NCBI GenBank assembly: GCA_021833045.1
Contig: JAKBGP010000130.1
Coordinates: 1 to 6,404 of the forward strand
Reading direction: 5' to 3'
DNA: 6,404 nt
From: Thermoplasmata archaeon
GTDB taxonomy: Archaea > Thermoplasmatota > Thermoplasmata > Thermoplasmatales > Thermoplasmataceae
Under the pieces are notes generated by a model that had not been told where the DNA came from, did no database searches, and was given only the letters and a program-made list of their open reading frames with translations. Numbering within the stretch: the first letter of the stretch is position 1; each line of letters starts with the position of its first letter. Shown here one piece after another: positions 1-5,790 of this stretch. The translations under genes and the position numbers were made by a program.

Positions 1-114
1 ATACATGTAATGGGTGAAGAGTGTGGAGAAATAAGGGAGTATGCCAGGAAGTTTCTTCCTGAATTCGGAATATATGACATAGACTTTGAAGTCATTCTTG
101 ACGAGATATCATAG
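1..114 (+). CDS. C-terminal end of an unrecognised protein (5' end outside window)
   Basis: Frame 1 is open from the first base to a TAG at 112-114, giving 37 residues that start IHVMGEECGEIREYARKFLP and end DEIS. The composition (acidic, with FLPEFG and alternating hydrophobic positions) is that of a normal soluble protein end, and the frame closes just before a typical archaeal intergenic space. No family is recognisable from so short a piece, so no function is proposed. It could in principle be a chance open frame, but codon use matches the genes downstream and no competing frame is open over this stretch. Confidence 0.6.
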   Translation: MHVMGEECGEIREYARKFLPEFGIYDIDFEVILDEIS

Positions 115-160
115 TCAGCTTTATTGTGGATGCCATGATTTTATAATTCTGTTTTTGAAA

Positions 161-173
161 CACAAATTTTGTG
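161..173. repeat. Small palindrome in the intergenic space
   Basis: CACAAA and TTTGTG are perfect 6-base inverted arms around a single T. A run of five T lies just before it (152-156), within a T-rich stretch following the partial gene. It may belong to the terminator region of the upstream gene or be an operator for the next promoter; the sequence alone does not decide. Confidence 0.3.
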
Positions 174-213
174 CCTGATTTAAATTAATTCATTTATAAT
201 TGCCTGACACCAC

Positions 214-219
214 TTTATA
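214..219 (+). promoter_or_regulatory. TATA-like box (leaderless promoter) for the AhpD-like/TDT operon
   Basis: TTTATA is centred about 24 bases before the ATG at 240, the spacing at which archaeal TBP/TFB place transcription start, so the mRNA probably begins at or very near the start codon. There is no ribosome binding site before that ATG, which fits a leaderless message. A second AT box (TTTATAAT, 193-200) lies one promoter length further upstream and is an alternative. An out-of-frame ATG at 230 opens only a six-residue frame and is not preferred. Confidence 0.55.
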
Positions 220-239
220 GAATAATATTATGGCTAAAC

Positions 240-971
240 ATGCAGAATGACAAAGAGGAAATTGAAAAAATTGAGAACTATGCAAAGGCAACCCTTGGCG
301 GAATGCCTGATGTTATCAAACTTCTCGGAAAACACAACATCGATTTGGCAAAGGAGCAGTTCAGGGAGAATCAGGTTTTATATCTCGGTAGGAAAAATCT
401 TCCAAAGAAAATTCTGTCCTTAACGGCACTGGCAGTATCACTTGCAAACGGGCAGGCCAGTTCAGCCATGATACACTTCAAACTGGCTAAAAACTCCGGT
501 TCTGGAATGCTTGAGGTATTAGATTCAATTAAGGCCGCAAAAATGGTCATGATGGCATCAACAATGAGTACTATGACTTCCATAAAGCCCATAATGGAAA
601 AATTCTCCGGAACAACCGAAAAAAAAGATGAAGTGAGGAGAGTTATGGAAAATATAAGGAATGAATCCGGCATGGATTCTCTTCCGGAAAATCTCGAAAG
701 CCTGGCATCGGTTTCATTCGATCTCATTGGTGAACATATACAGGAAAAGTCAGAGCTTTTATCCCCCTTTGCGGTCGACCGGAAGTACATGTTTCTTATG
801 GCATTCGCTGTAAGCGTTTCCATCAGATACGATGAGTGTGCAAAGACCTATCTGACGCAGTTTTTCATGAATGGCGGTAAGACTGCAGAGGCTGAGGATG
901 CTATTGCTGTAGCCCGGTTCATTACTGGAAACAGGGTTATGACATCTGCGGTGGAAATACTGAAATGGTAA
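240..971 (+). CDS. Tandem AhpD/carboxymuconolactone-decarboxylase-like protein lacking the CxxC redox motif
   Basis: The 243-residue, all-helical soluble protein holds two AhpD-like repeats. Repeat 1 (about 50-110) has the family's LP-K-L-LTALAVSLANG core; repeat 2 (about 177-235) has the matching AFAVSVSIRYDECAKTY helix. In active AhpD proteins this helix carries C-x-x-C-x-x-x-H, used to reduce peroxiredoxin. Here the two cysteine positions are Gln72 and Ser75 in repeat 1, although His79 is kept. In repeat 2 only the second cysteine (Cys200) survives, and the His position is Tyr204. The ordinary disulfide chemistry is therefore unlikely, and a cofactor-free, binding or regulatory role is possible. 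It is the first gene of a unit with the TDT transporter 36 bases downstream. The start is supported by the TATA box position. Family membership is fairly secure; function is not. Confidence 0.8.
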   Translation: MQNDKEEIEKIENYAKATLGGMPDVIKLLGKHNIDLAKEQFRENQVLYLGRKNLPKKILSLTALAVSLANGQASSAMIHFKLAKNSGSGMLEVLDSIKAAKMVMMASTMSTMTSIKPIMEKFSGTTEKKDEVRRVMENIRNESGMDSLPENLESLASVSFDLIGEHIQEKSELLSPFAVDRKYMFLMAFAVSVSIRYDECAKTYLTQFFMNGGKTAEAEDAIAVARFITGNRVMTSAVEILKW

Positions 972-995
972 ACACAGAGGCAACGCATTAAATAA

Positions 996-1000
996 AGAGG
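996..1000 (+). promoter_or_regulatory. Ribosome binding site of the TDT transporter gene
   Basis: AGAGG lies seven bases before the ATG at 1008 and matches the archaeal 16S anti-Shine-Dalgarno. The first gene of this unit lacks such a site, and that contrast supports co-transcription, with this gene read internally on the message. It also fixes the start codon. Confidence 0.65.
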
Positions 1001-1007
1001 AAATCAA

Positions 1008-2075
1008 ATGAGAAAAAGTACTGTTAACCTGTTTGGCTCTGAATGGTTTGGAGTTGCAATATCAACTCTGGCGCTTGCCCAGGTATATATACTGATATTT
1101 GGGCAATTCCCCAATATCCTGTTAAGATACGTGGCAGAATCATTCACATTTATTGGGCTGGCCACATTTGTATTCATATTTTTAATATGGATTGTACGCG
1201 GCTTTGTAATTAAAGACAGTGTGTTTTCCGGCTGGAATAATCTCACGAGGATGAGTTTTACCGCACTTATACCAATTGTAGGGTTTGTGGGAAACTACCA
1301 GCTCATTTATTATTTTGGCCTTTCTTCTGCGACTGCAGAACTTTCACTGATAAACTATTACACAGACTACATAATTGCCCTTTCGCTTGGCGTGCTGCTT
1401 GGATACCGTCTGTATACTAAAATCATAAATCCGGGGGAGCTGAATTATGCAATAGTGATTCCACCTCTTGCCATTGGAACAAGCGTGTTTCTGGCAGGCC
1501 CCCTTATGGCCTTTTACGGCGGGGTAGAGGCACAGACGATGTATTTCCTTGTTCTGATGGGGCTGGGTATGTTTTTCTTCCTGTATATCTTCATAGGATC
1601 GCTTGCTCTGGCTGGGCATGTATCGAACAAGGCTCCAAATACGCTTCCCACAACAATGCTTCCGGTTGGTATATCAAGTCTTATAATCATAAATCTGTTT
1701 TCAATTGCGAGTTTTGGGGAAGTCGACCAGATATCGCTATCAATCCATACCGTTGAATTTATTTCTGTTATTCTATGGGGCTTTGAAGTTTGGAATTTTT
1801 TAGTGGTTCTCATACTTATATTCACCAATCCAGTCAGGGCAACACTCAGTGTCTGGGCATATGGTTTTCCGCTTGGGCTGTTTGCGACGTCAACTATCCG
1901 TATTTTTACTCTTACTGATTTTGGTGCCCTGCTGTGGATATTCCTGGCAATAGGCATTATGTTGAATATACTGTGGGTATACGCATGGGTAAACACCGGC
2001 ATGTTTATCCATGAAAAGGTTAAAATTGAGGTTGAGGAGAGAGAGGCAGTTCCTAAACAGAAAATTCTACCGTGA
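1008..2075 (+). CDS. TDT-family membrane transporter/channel (TehA/Mae1/SLAC1-like)
   Basis: The 355-residue protein is almost wholly hydrophobic with about ten membrane helices (roughly 12-33, 44-66, 83-103, 118-136, 148-170, 177-203, 217-236, 246-273, 283-300, 307-329) and a charged cytoplasmic tail (EKVKIEVEEREAVPK). The length, ten-helix layout, N-terminal SEWFGVAIST segment, prolines inside helices (IPP at 151-153, LP at 218-219) and the VWNFLVVLILI and WAYGFPLGLFATST segments near the end fit the tellurite-resistance/dicarboxylate transporter (TDT) family. Family members move C4-dicarboxylates, sulfite or small anions through a central pore; the substrate here cannot be read. It probably shares a transcript with the AhpD-like gene 36 bases upstream, so the two products may act in one pathway. 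Family assignment is moderately sure. Confidence 0.75.
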   Translation: MRKSTVNLFGSEWFGVAISTLALAQVYILIFGQFPNILLRYVAESFTFIGLATFVFIFLIWIVRGFVIKDSVFSGWNNLTRMSFTALIPIVGFVGNYQLIYYFGLSSATAELSLINYYTDYIIALSLGVLLGYRLYTKIINPGELNYAIVIPPLAIGTSVFLAGPLMAFYGGVEAQTMYFLVLMGLGMFFFLYIFIGSLALAGHVSNKAPNTLPTTMLPVGISSLIIINLFSIASFGEVDQISLSIHTVEFISVILWGFEVWNFLVVLILIFTNPVRATLSVWAYGFPLGLFATSTIRIFTLTDFGALLWIFLAIGIMLNILWVYAWVNTGMFIHEKVKIEVEEREAVPKQKILP

Positions 2076-2077
2076 CA

Positions 2078-2114
2078 AATGGTTGAACCACAATCCAGTC
2101 TGTGTTTAACCATT
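2078..2114 (+). terminator. Strong hairpin directly after the transporter stop codon
   Basis: The arm AATGGTTGAAC (2078-2088) pairs with GTTTAACCATT (2104-2114) over 11 bases with one G-U pair. After a single bulged C, ACA/TGT extends the stem to 14 pairs around the eight-base loop ATCCAGTC. It begins two bases after the TGA. No T run follows, so it may mark the transcript 3' end or protect the mRNA rather than act as a classical terminator. Confidence 0.5.
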
Positions 2115-2251
2115 AAATCAGAGGGAGAGGCATATAATTTCCCATGGAAAAAAAGCATTCCATTTTGGCAGATAGCTTATCTTTCCCCTGTTTCATAAAG
2201 GGACATGGTCTTTCCTTTTAAAACAACAAAGTTCCAGGTTGAGCGCAGAAA

Positions 2252-2261
2252 TTATTTAAAG
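2252..2261 (+). promoter_or_regulatory. TATA-like box for the seven-helix membrane protein gene
   Basis: TTATTTAAAG, preceded by a purine-rich GCAGAAA that could serve as BRE, is centred about 39 bases before the ATG at 2296. Transcription would begin near 2282, giving a leader of about 14 bases. No ribosome binding site is visible in that leader. The preceding 2115-2250 stretch contains no convincing gene. Confidence 0.45.
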
Positions 2262-2295
2262 GCTATTTCCATAGCAAAATATAAGTGTATTTTAA

Positions 2296-2964
2296 ATGTA
2301 TTTTGAAGCAGAGATATCTACCGTCATCATTCTTATTCTAAGCATAGGACTTTCTATGATAATCTCCCTGAATCTTATGAGGAAGAGAACAGTAAGCCTG
2401 TTCTACTGGTCTGCAGGTTTGTGGGTATTCTCAATTTCTGTTGCAATTGAAGTCGCATTTGCCTTTGGAATTTTCTCTGGGATATTAATTAATTCATATC
2501 TTTTCCTTGTAGCTATTATTGTTGAATTTCTTGCCCTTGGTTCCGTATCTTTATTGAACAAGAAAAGGATAACTGATTCCTATCTTATCTTCAATATAGC
2601 CGCGGATATCTTTCTCCTTTTCTCACTGGCAACAAACAACGTTGGCGATATCATTACTCACGGTGTTGTTTTTGGGCCTCTTCCCATTCTGGTGACGATT
2701 GCATCATCGATCGTTACATTTCCCGCAGCTGTTTTGCTTGTTGTTATATCAGCAGTTTCATATCGCAAGACGCGAAATAAAAAGCTCCTCAGCATAATAG
2801 ACGGTGTTATTATCGTTAGCTTTGCAGGAACCTTATACACAGTTGCGTTTCCCGCGTTCCTCTACTATTCAGAACTTGCCGGCATTGCATTATTGTGGTT
2901 TGGGTTTGTTGATTTCAAATCACCTGGCGGAAAAACAGTCCCGGAAAATGGGAATATGCAATGA
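2296..2964 (+). CDS. Orphan integral membrane protein with about seven helices
   Basis: The 222-residue protein has hydrophobic segments at about 8-28, 36-58, 62-87, 95-113, 124-154, 165-186 and 187-206, separated by short basic loops (LMRKR at 27-31, LNKKR at 87-91, YRKTRNKK at 156-163). The last helix ends in a short hydrophilic tail. The positive loops suggest that the turns after helices 1, 3 and 5 are cytoplasmic, which would put the N-terminus outside. That topology resembles the membrane sensor half of archaeal and bacterial 7TM signalling proteins, but no signalling domain follows and I recognise no family motif. It has its own promoter and no co-oriented partner, so it appears to be a single-gene unit. 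Function unknown. Confidence 0.7.
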   Translation: MYFEAEISTVIILILSIGLSMIISLNLMRKRTVSLFYWSAGLWVFSISVAIEVAFAFGIFSGILINSYLFLVAIIVEFLALGSVSLLNKKRITDSYLIFNIAADIFLLFSLATNNVGDIITHGVVFGPLPILVTIASSIVTFPAAVLLVVISAVSYRKTRNKKLLSIIDGVIIVSFAGTLYTVAFPAFLYYSELAGIALLWFGFVDFKSPGGKTVPENGNMQ

Positions 2965-3339
2965 CTTGGCAAGAAGGGAGGCAATTGAATTGTGTGTATC
3001 TTGCTCAGAGACTGTTGGATTATCCCCTCCCAGAAAGCAAGGTAAACTGTGGGATGCCCATAGTTTCGTATGGGCTGAATAAGTAAAGGAATATGTCTTT
3101 TTTCAAGAATCACATTATTTCTGGATCTGGAGGAATTCGAATCCATGGAAATTCCAAAAGCAGCATTTGAAGTTGAAACCTCTTTACGAAAATTGGGAGA
3201 ATCTGTTTCAGGACTGCCCTTATTGATTTATGTGTAATTTATTGGATTATAAATGTGTGGAATTGAAGACTGCACTTGAGCCAGCCTCCTCCCTAATTAG
3301 TATTTCAGATCGTTATACCCCCATAATTCCCACCAGGAT
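2965..3339. other. Gene-free stretch between the membrane protein and the - strand fragments
   Basis: No frame longer than about 50 codons with coding character is present. The longest piece (3079-3231, + strand, closing at the TAA 3235-3237) contains the peptide MEIPKAAFEVETSLRKLGES from an ATG at 3145. It has no promoter or start signal and may be a gene remnant or chance. The stretch holds one terminator-like hairpin. A TATA-like GATTATAAAT lies near 3244-3253, with only an eight-codon frame after it. Confidence 0.5.
3056..3103 (+). terminator. Hairpin followed by a T run, downstream of the membrane protein gene
   Basis: GCCCATA (3056-3062) and TATGGGC (3069-3075) are perfect 7-base arms around the loop GTTTCG, and TTTTTT follows at 3098-3103. 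It lies about 90 bases after the stop of the seven-helix protein gene on the same strand, a reasonable place for a transcript end. The 22-base gap between stem and T run is longer than in a bacterial intrinsic terminator, so hairpin and T run may act separately. Confidence 0.4.
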
Positions 3340-3762
3340 TCATGTATTGAAAATTGATTTGAAGTGAAATGCAATATTCCCAGTGATACGGTAGGTGAAT
3401 GTTATGTTTTCATAAATAGTATAATTGCCGGGCATAATTACACGACCAAAAGCTGGACCGCATCCCCCGGGTTCCCCTAGATTGTAAAAGTATTGGTTTG
3501 TGTTTCCACTGAAGTCTCCATTTGGATAAAGAGCTACGGCATTACCAAATGAATCTCCCCTGTTTGTAGTTTCATTGTAAAACATTGTCTTATTGAATGC
3601 TTCTATTGAGAAATTTGTAACAGATATTACAATGTGGCTGAATAGAGGTGCATATGATTCATTACTGATATATAGTGAGGTGCATACGATTTGGTATGTC
3701 CTTCCCTGATTTGAAATATTACTTATTTGTGAACGGGATAGAGGGTATAGGGTTATATCCAA
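3340..3762 (-). pseudogene. Fragment of an N-glycosylated extracellular (surface) protein, N-terminus missing
   Basis: The open frame (TTG at 3762; the frame itself opens after a TGA at 3775-3777) encodes 140 residues rich in Asn, Ser, Thr, Tyr and Phe with an alternating beta-strand pattern. It has seven N-x-S/T glycosylation sequons (Asn15, 34, 50, 57, 63, 113, 119) and only two cysteines (27 and 101), which could form a disulfide. This is the style of secreted or S-layer-type proteins of acidophilic archaea. There is no signal peptide, membrane helix, ribosome binding site or TATA box, and only about 70 bases separate it from the truncated stub upstream, so the secretion signal cannot be encoded here. 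I read it as the 3' part of a larger gene left by a rearrangement; an intact small protein with a TTG start is less likely. No family recognised. Confidence 0.5.
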
Positions 3763-3812
3763 GAAGTTTAAGCATCAGACAGATGATAACTTCCAAAGGT
3801 GGATGTTAACAT

Positions 3813-3832
3813 GGTTAACGGAAACCGTAACC
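3813..3832. repeat. Near-perfect hairpin at the end of the truncated partner frame
   Basis: GGTTAACGG and CCGTAACC pair over eight bases with one bulged A around the loop AAA. The hairpin touches the TAG (3832-3834) that ends the 42-codon stub on the - strand. A second GTTAAC (3805-3810) lies nine bases from the first (3814-3819). It could be a terminator for the ATPase transcript, though no T run follows on the - strand, or a trace of the rearrangement that cut the stub. Confidence 0.4.
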
Positions 3833-3960
3833 TAGACATTGTATTGATTGACTTTAGATGCCCACGAACGATCTACGAATTCTTTCGACTTGAGGTGTTT
3901 AATCAAACCCTCCATAAATGGTTTTCCATAGGTATCCTCTATGAGAATTGTAACTTTCAA
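3832..3960 (-). pseudogene. Truncated TOPRIM/DUF4276-like partner of the ATPase (42 codons left)
   Basis: A TTG start overlaps the ATPase stop in TTGA, the same coupling as the common ATGA overlap. It is followed by MKVTILIEDTYGKPFMEGLI (TTG read as Met) and a further 22 residues to a TAG. A first beta strand ending in a conserved acidic pair (ILIED), then Y/F-x-x-G-L-I-K-H-L in a helix, is the opening expected of the small TOPRIM- or DUF4276-like proteins encoded directly after AAA_21/OLD-like ATPases, where the Glu of the first strand belongs to the metal site. Such proteins are usually about 200 residues, so at least three quarters is missing, and none of the later Asp motifs is seen downstream. 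The family call is inferred from position and this one motif; a genuine 42-residue protein cannot be excluded. Confidence 0.5.
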
Positions 3961-5411
3961 GCAAGTTCGCCATAAAGCCATGAGTCACTAGGAGTAATTC
4001 CTAACTCCAGAAGTTTCTTCTTCATCTGAACTGGTTTTGAAATGCTTTTGATTATGCTCTCTCCGTCTATTTTTTCAATTATTCTTAACTCGTTCAGTTC
4101 CGATCTGTCCACAACCATTGAAGAATGAGTGGTGACGATTGTGGTTACCCCAGACTCCCTTAGAGAATCCATCACATACTGAATAATTGAGTCATGAAGA
4201 GAATTTTCTATTTCGTCAATCAGAAGAATGCTGGGGTGCATTTCTATTGCAGTCATTATTAGCAGGAGTTTGAAAAGTCCATCTGGAATAGAAGGTGGAA
4301 GAAGAGTCAGAGTCCCTGAACCCGGGTTTATCTCCTTAATTTGCAGGAGTATGTTGCCATCTTCAGTCACTCTAAATCCCAGTTGCCAGTTTGGAAAGAG
4401 ATCTTCCATTGCTCTCTTGATTTTTTCCGGAAATAACCCTCCGTTTTCATTAAATTTGTTGAAAAGCCATGAAATTGCGACTTCTCCAGATAATAGCCCT
4501 TCATATGGCCTGTTAAGTGGAACAGGTTCTTTCATTCCATAAATAGAACTGTGCCTAACCAGAATTACGCGCAGTCGATCCATCTTGTTTCTTGAATTAT
4601 TGACCATTGAGAGAGGGGATATATTATAACTAAAGAATGAAGATATATATTCAATTAGAGGTATGAAGACCCTCCTGCCTGATTTAGTATTATCAGAAAT
4701 TACAGGCACAATTGGAGACACCAGTATGAAGGGCTTTTTTGCCGGAATATTCTGATTCCCGTGAAAAGGTTCAAGCATAAACATACCATATTGAGTTTTA
4801 CCGTGGCGTGTTTTGGTTGACAAATAAAGATTGAAAGATAAGAACGAAAAAGCTGATTTGGACTCGTCGATGCCATCTATACTTATATTCATTGCCTCGG
4901 CGGTCAAGGACTCTTCTAAAGAATCCAATTTTTCGACCATAAAAACTTGCCTCAACTTTTGCAGTTCTTTCAGAAATTCCTTTTCTAGATTTATTTTATG
5001 AATGCCCTGAGGGGTATAATTAATCATTAATCTGGTTCCCAATCTTTTTAATTCCAGGAAACCTTCAATAATTATATTTTCCTCTATAAATCTAAGGAAA
5101 CTGCCGGCGCCAGATATTTTCGATTCATAGGTTACCTCGTATGAGTCGATTGAAAGCTGGAATTTAAAAGCTATCGGCCTCTTAGAATCAGAATTGTGGA
5201 CCGCGTTACTATATCCCCAAAATGAAATAAATGGATAGTCATATGGAGAGTTATAATTGATGCAGCCAAATGCCAGTTGTATGCCTTCAAGCAAATTGGT
5301 CTTCCCGGATCCATTTGGTCCTATGACTACATTTAACCTGTCCAGGTCAAGTTTAATGTGATCAAGGCTCTTAAAATTTCCAATTTCTATAGATTTAAGA
5401 ATTGCATACAT
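3957..5411 (-). CDS. AAA_21/OLD-like ATP-binding protein (ABC-type, SMC-like head)
   Basis: The 484-residue cytosolic ATPase begins with LKSIEIGNFKSL, the first strand typical of RecF/OLD/SMC-type heads. It carries Walker A GPNGSGKT (31-38) and a Q-loop glutamine (EGIQ, 42-45). The C-terminal lobe has a signature-like SIPDG (374-378, in place of LSGG), Walker B ILLIDE (395-400, Asp399 and catalytic Glu400), a D-loop SLHD (404-407) and an H-switch TTHSS with His429. The middle (about 90-330) is long, weakly conserved and replaces a coiled coil. The C-terminus LGITPSDSWLYGELA is typical of two-gene ATPase modules. Such ATPases sense or move on nucleic acid and control a nuclease partner in phage defence; the partner here is only a stub overlapping this stop codon. 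ATG at 5411 is fixed by the TATA box. Biochemical class is secure; role inferred. Confidence 0.85.
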   Translation of the reverse strand: MYAILKSIEIGNFKSLDHIKLDLDRLNVVIGPNGSGKTNLLEGIQLAFGCINYNSPYDYPFISFWGYSNAVHNSDSKRPIAFKFQLSIDSYEVTYESKISGAGSFLRFIEENIIIEGFLELKRLGTRLMINYTPQGIHKINLEKEFLKELQKLRQVFMVEKLDSLEESLTAEAMNISIDGIDESKSAFSFLSFNLYLSTKTRHGKTQYGMFMLEPFHGNQNIPAKKPFILVSPIVPVISDNTKSGRRVFIPLIEYISSFFSYNISPLSMVNNSRNKMDRLRVILVRHSSIYGMKEPVPLNRPYEGLLSGEVAISWLFNKFNENGGLFPEKIKRAMEDLFPNWQLGFRVTEDGNILLQIKEINPGSGTLTLLPPSIPDGLFKLLLIMTAIEMHPSILLIDEIENSLHDSIIQYVMDSLRESGVTTIVTTHSSMVVDRSELNELRIIEKIDGESIIKSISKPVQMKKKLLELGITPSDSWLYGELA

Positions 5412-5431
5412 TTACAATTAACAATGCACCT

Positions 5432-5440
5432 TTTATATAT
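5432..5440 (-). promoter_or_regulatory. TATA box (leaderless promoter) of the ATPase gene
   Basis: On the - strand ATATATAAA, within TAATATATAAAAGG, is centred 25 bases before the ATG at 5411, the classical position for a leaderless archaeal transcript. AAAC lies just upstream as a weak BRE. No ribosome binding site precedes the ATG. This is the clearest promoter in the window and suggests the ATPase is still transcribed. Confidence 0.65.
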
Positions 5441-5465
5441 TAGTTTAACCGGAAATTGCAATTTT

Positions 5466-5732
5466 TTAGTTGATGCAGGGAACATTGGTCAGTTTCCCTG
5501 ACAGGAGACAGAACTGTCTTACGATTTCGAGCCTTCTAAATTTCTTCCATGCGTCTTTTGTTCCAGTTCATTGGAGTAATTTATTATAGGGTATATGTAG
5601 TCTTTCACTGTGATAAAGATCCACAACCCTTCCTGAAGCGGATTTGACTCCCTTAAAGATATCAAAATAGAATGTTATTATTACCTGCCTGTACATTATT
5701 GAATTTAACGATTCTGATTTGGAGTTGCTGGT
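5466..5732 (-). pseudogene. Possible decayed coding remnant, perhaps the end of an IS3-type orfB
   Basis: One frame reads from about 5732 through MYRQVIITFYFDIFKGVKSA and on to VVDLYHSERLHIPYNKLLQ. A TGA stands at 5568-5570, after which it continues with TGTKDAWKKFRRLEIVRQFC to a TAA at 5466-5468. The Y-x-x-x-R-x-H pattern (YHSERLH) resembles the Y-N-x-x-R-P-H near the C-terminus of IS3 orfB integrases, and the piece lies downstream of an orfA on the same strand, where orfB belongs. No DDE motif is present. Roughly 200 or more residues of a normal orfB would be missing. The resemblance is short and may be chance. Confidence 0.25.
5488..5519. repeat. Two adjacent small inverted repeats upstream of the ATPase promoter
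   Basis: GTCAG/CTGAC (5488-5492 and 5498-5502, loop TTTCC) is followed by AGACAG/CTGTCT (5506-5511 and 5514-5519, centre AA). They lie 50-80 bases upstream of the ATPase TATA box. They could be binding sites for a repressor, or ends of mobile DNA; nothing more can be said from one copy. Confidence 0.3.
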
Positions 5733-5790
5733 TCATCGCATTACAGTCCTGAAAGTTCATACATTAACCCAGGATAGGAATGTGGCGTTT

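Noticed and set aside
371..823. 150-codon open frame on the - strand
   Set aside because: It is antisense to the AhpD-like gene and reads as low-information sequence, while the + strand frame has a recognisable domain core.
1514..2158. 214-codon open frame on the - strand
   Set aside because: It is antisense to the TDT transporter gene, whose ten-helix translation is clearly the real product.
2144..2221. A 25-codon frame beginning MEKKHSILADSLSF after a purine-rich GGGAGAGG
   Set aside because: The ribosome-site-like sequence is suggestive and AT-rich DNA precedes it, but the peptide has no recognisable features. It lies between two transcription units, and such short frames are expected by chance.
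3131..3144. GGAATTCGAATCC resembling a tRNA T-arm, as a possible integrase attachment site
   Set aside because: Only three stem pairs form and the outer pairs mismatch. No acceptor stem, anticodon arm or CCA-proximal structure is found around it.
3778..3831. Continuation of the partner frame after its TAG (VTVSVNHVNIHLWKLSS)
   Set aside because: It stays open for only 18 codons and shows none of the Asp motifs expected next in a TOPRIM-like protein, so stop-codon readthrough is not supported.
4228..4542. 104-codon open frame on the + strand
   Set aside because: It lies wholly inside the ATPase gene on the opposite strand, opposite its conserved C-terminal motifs, and its translation has no coding character.
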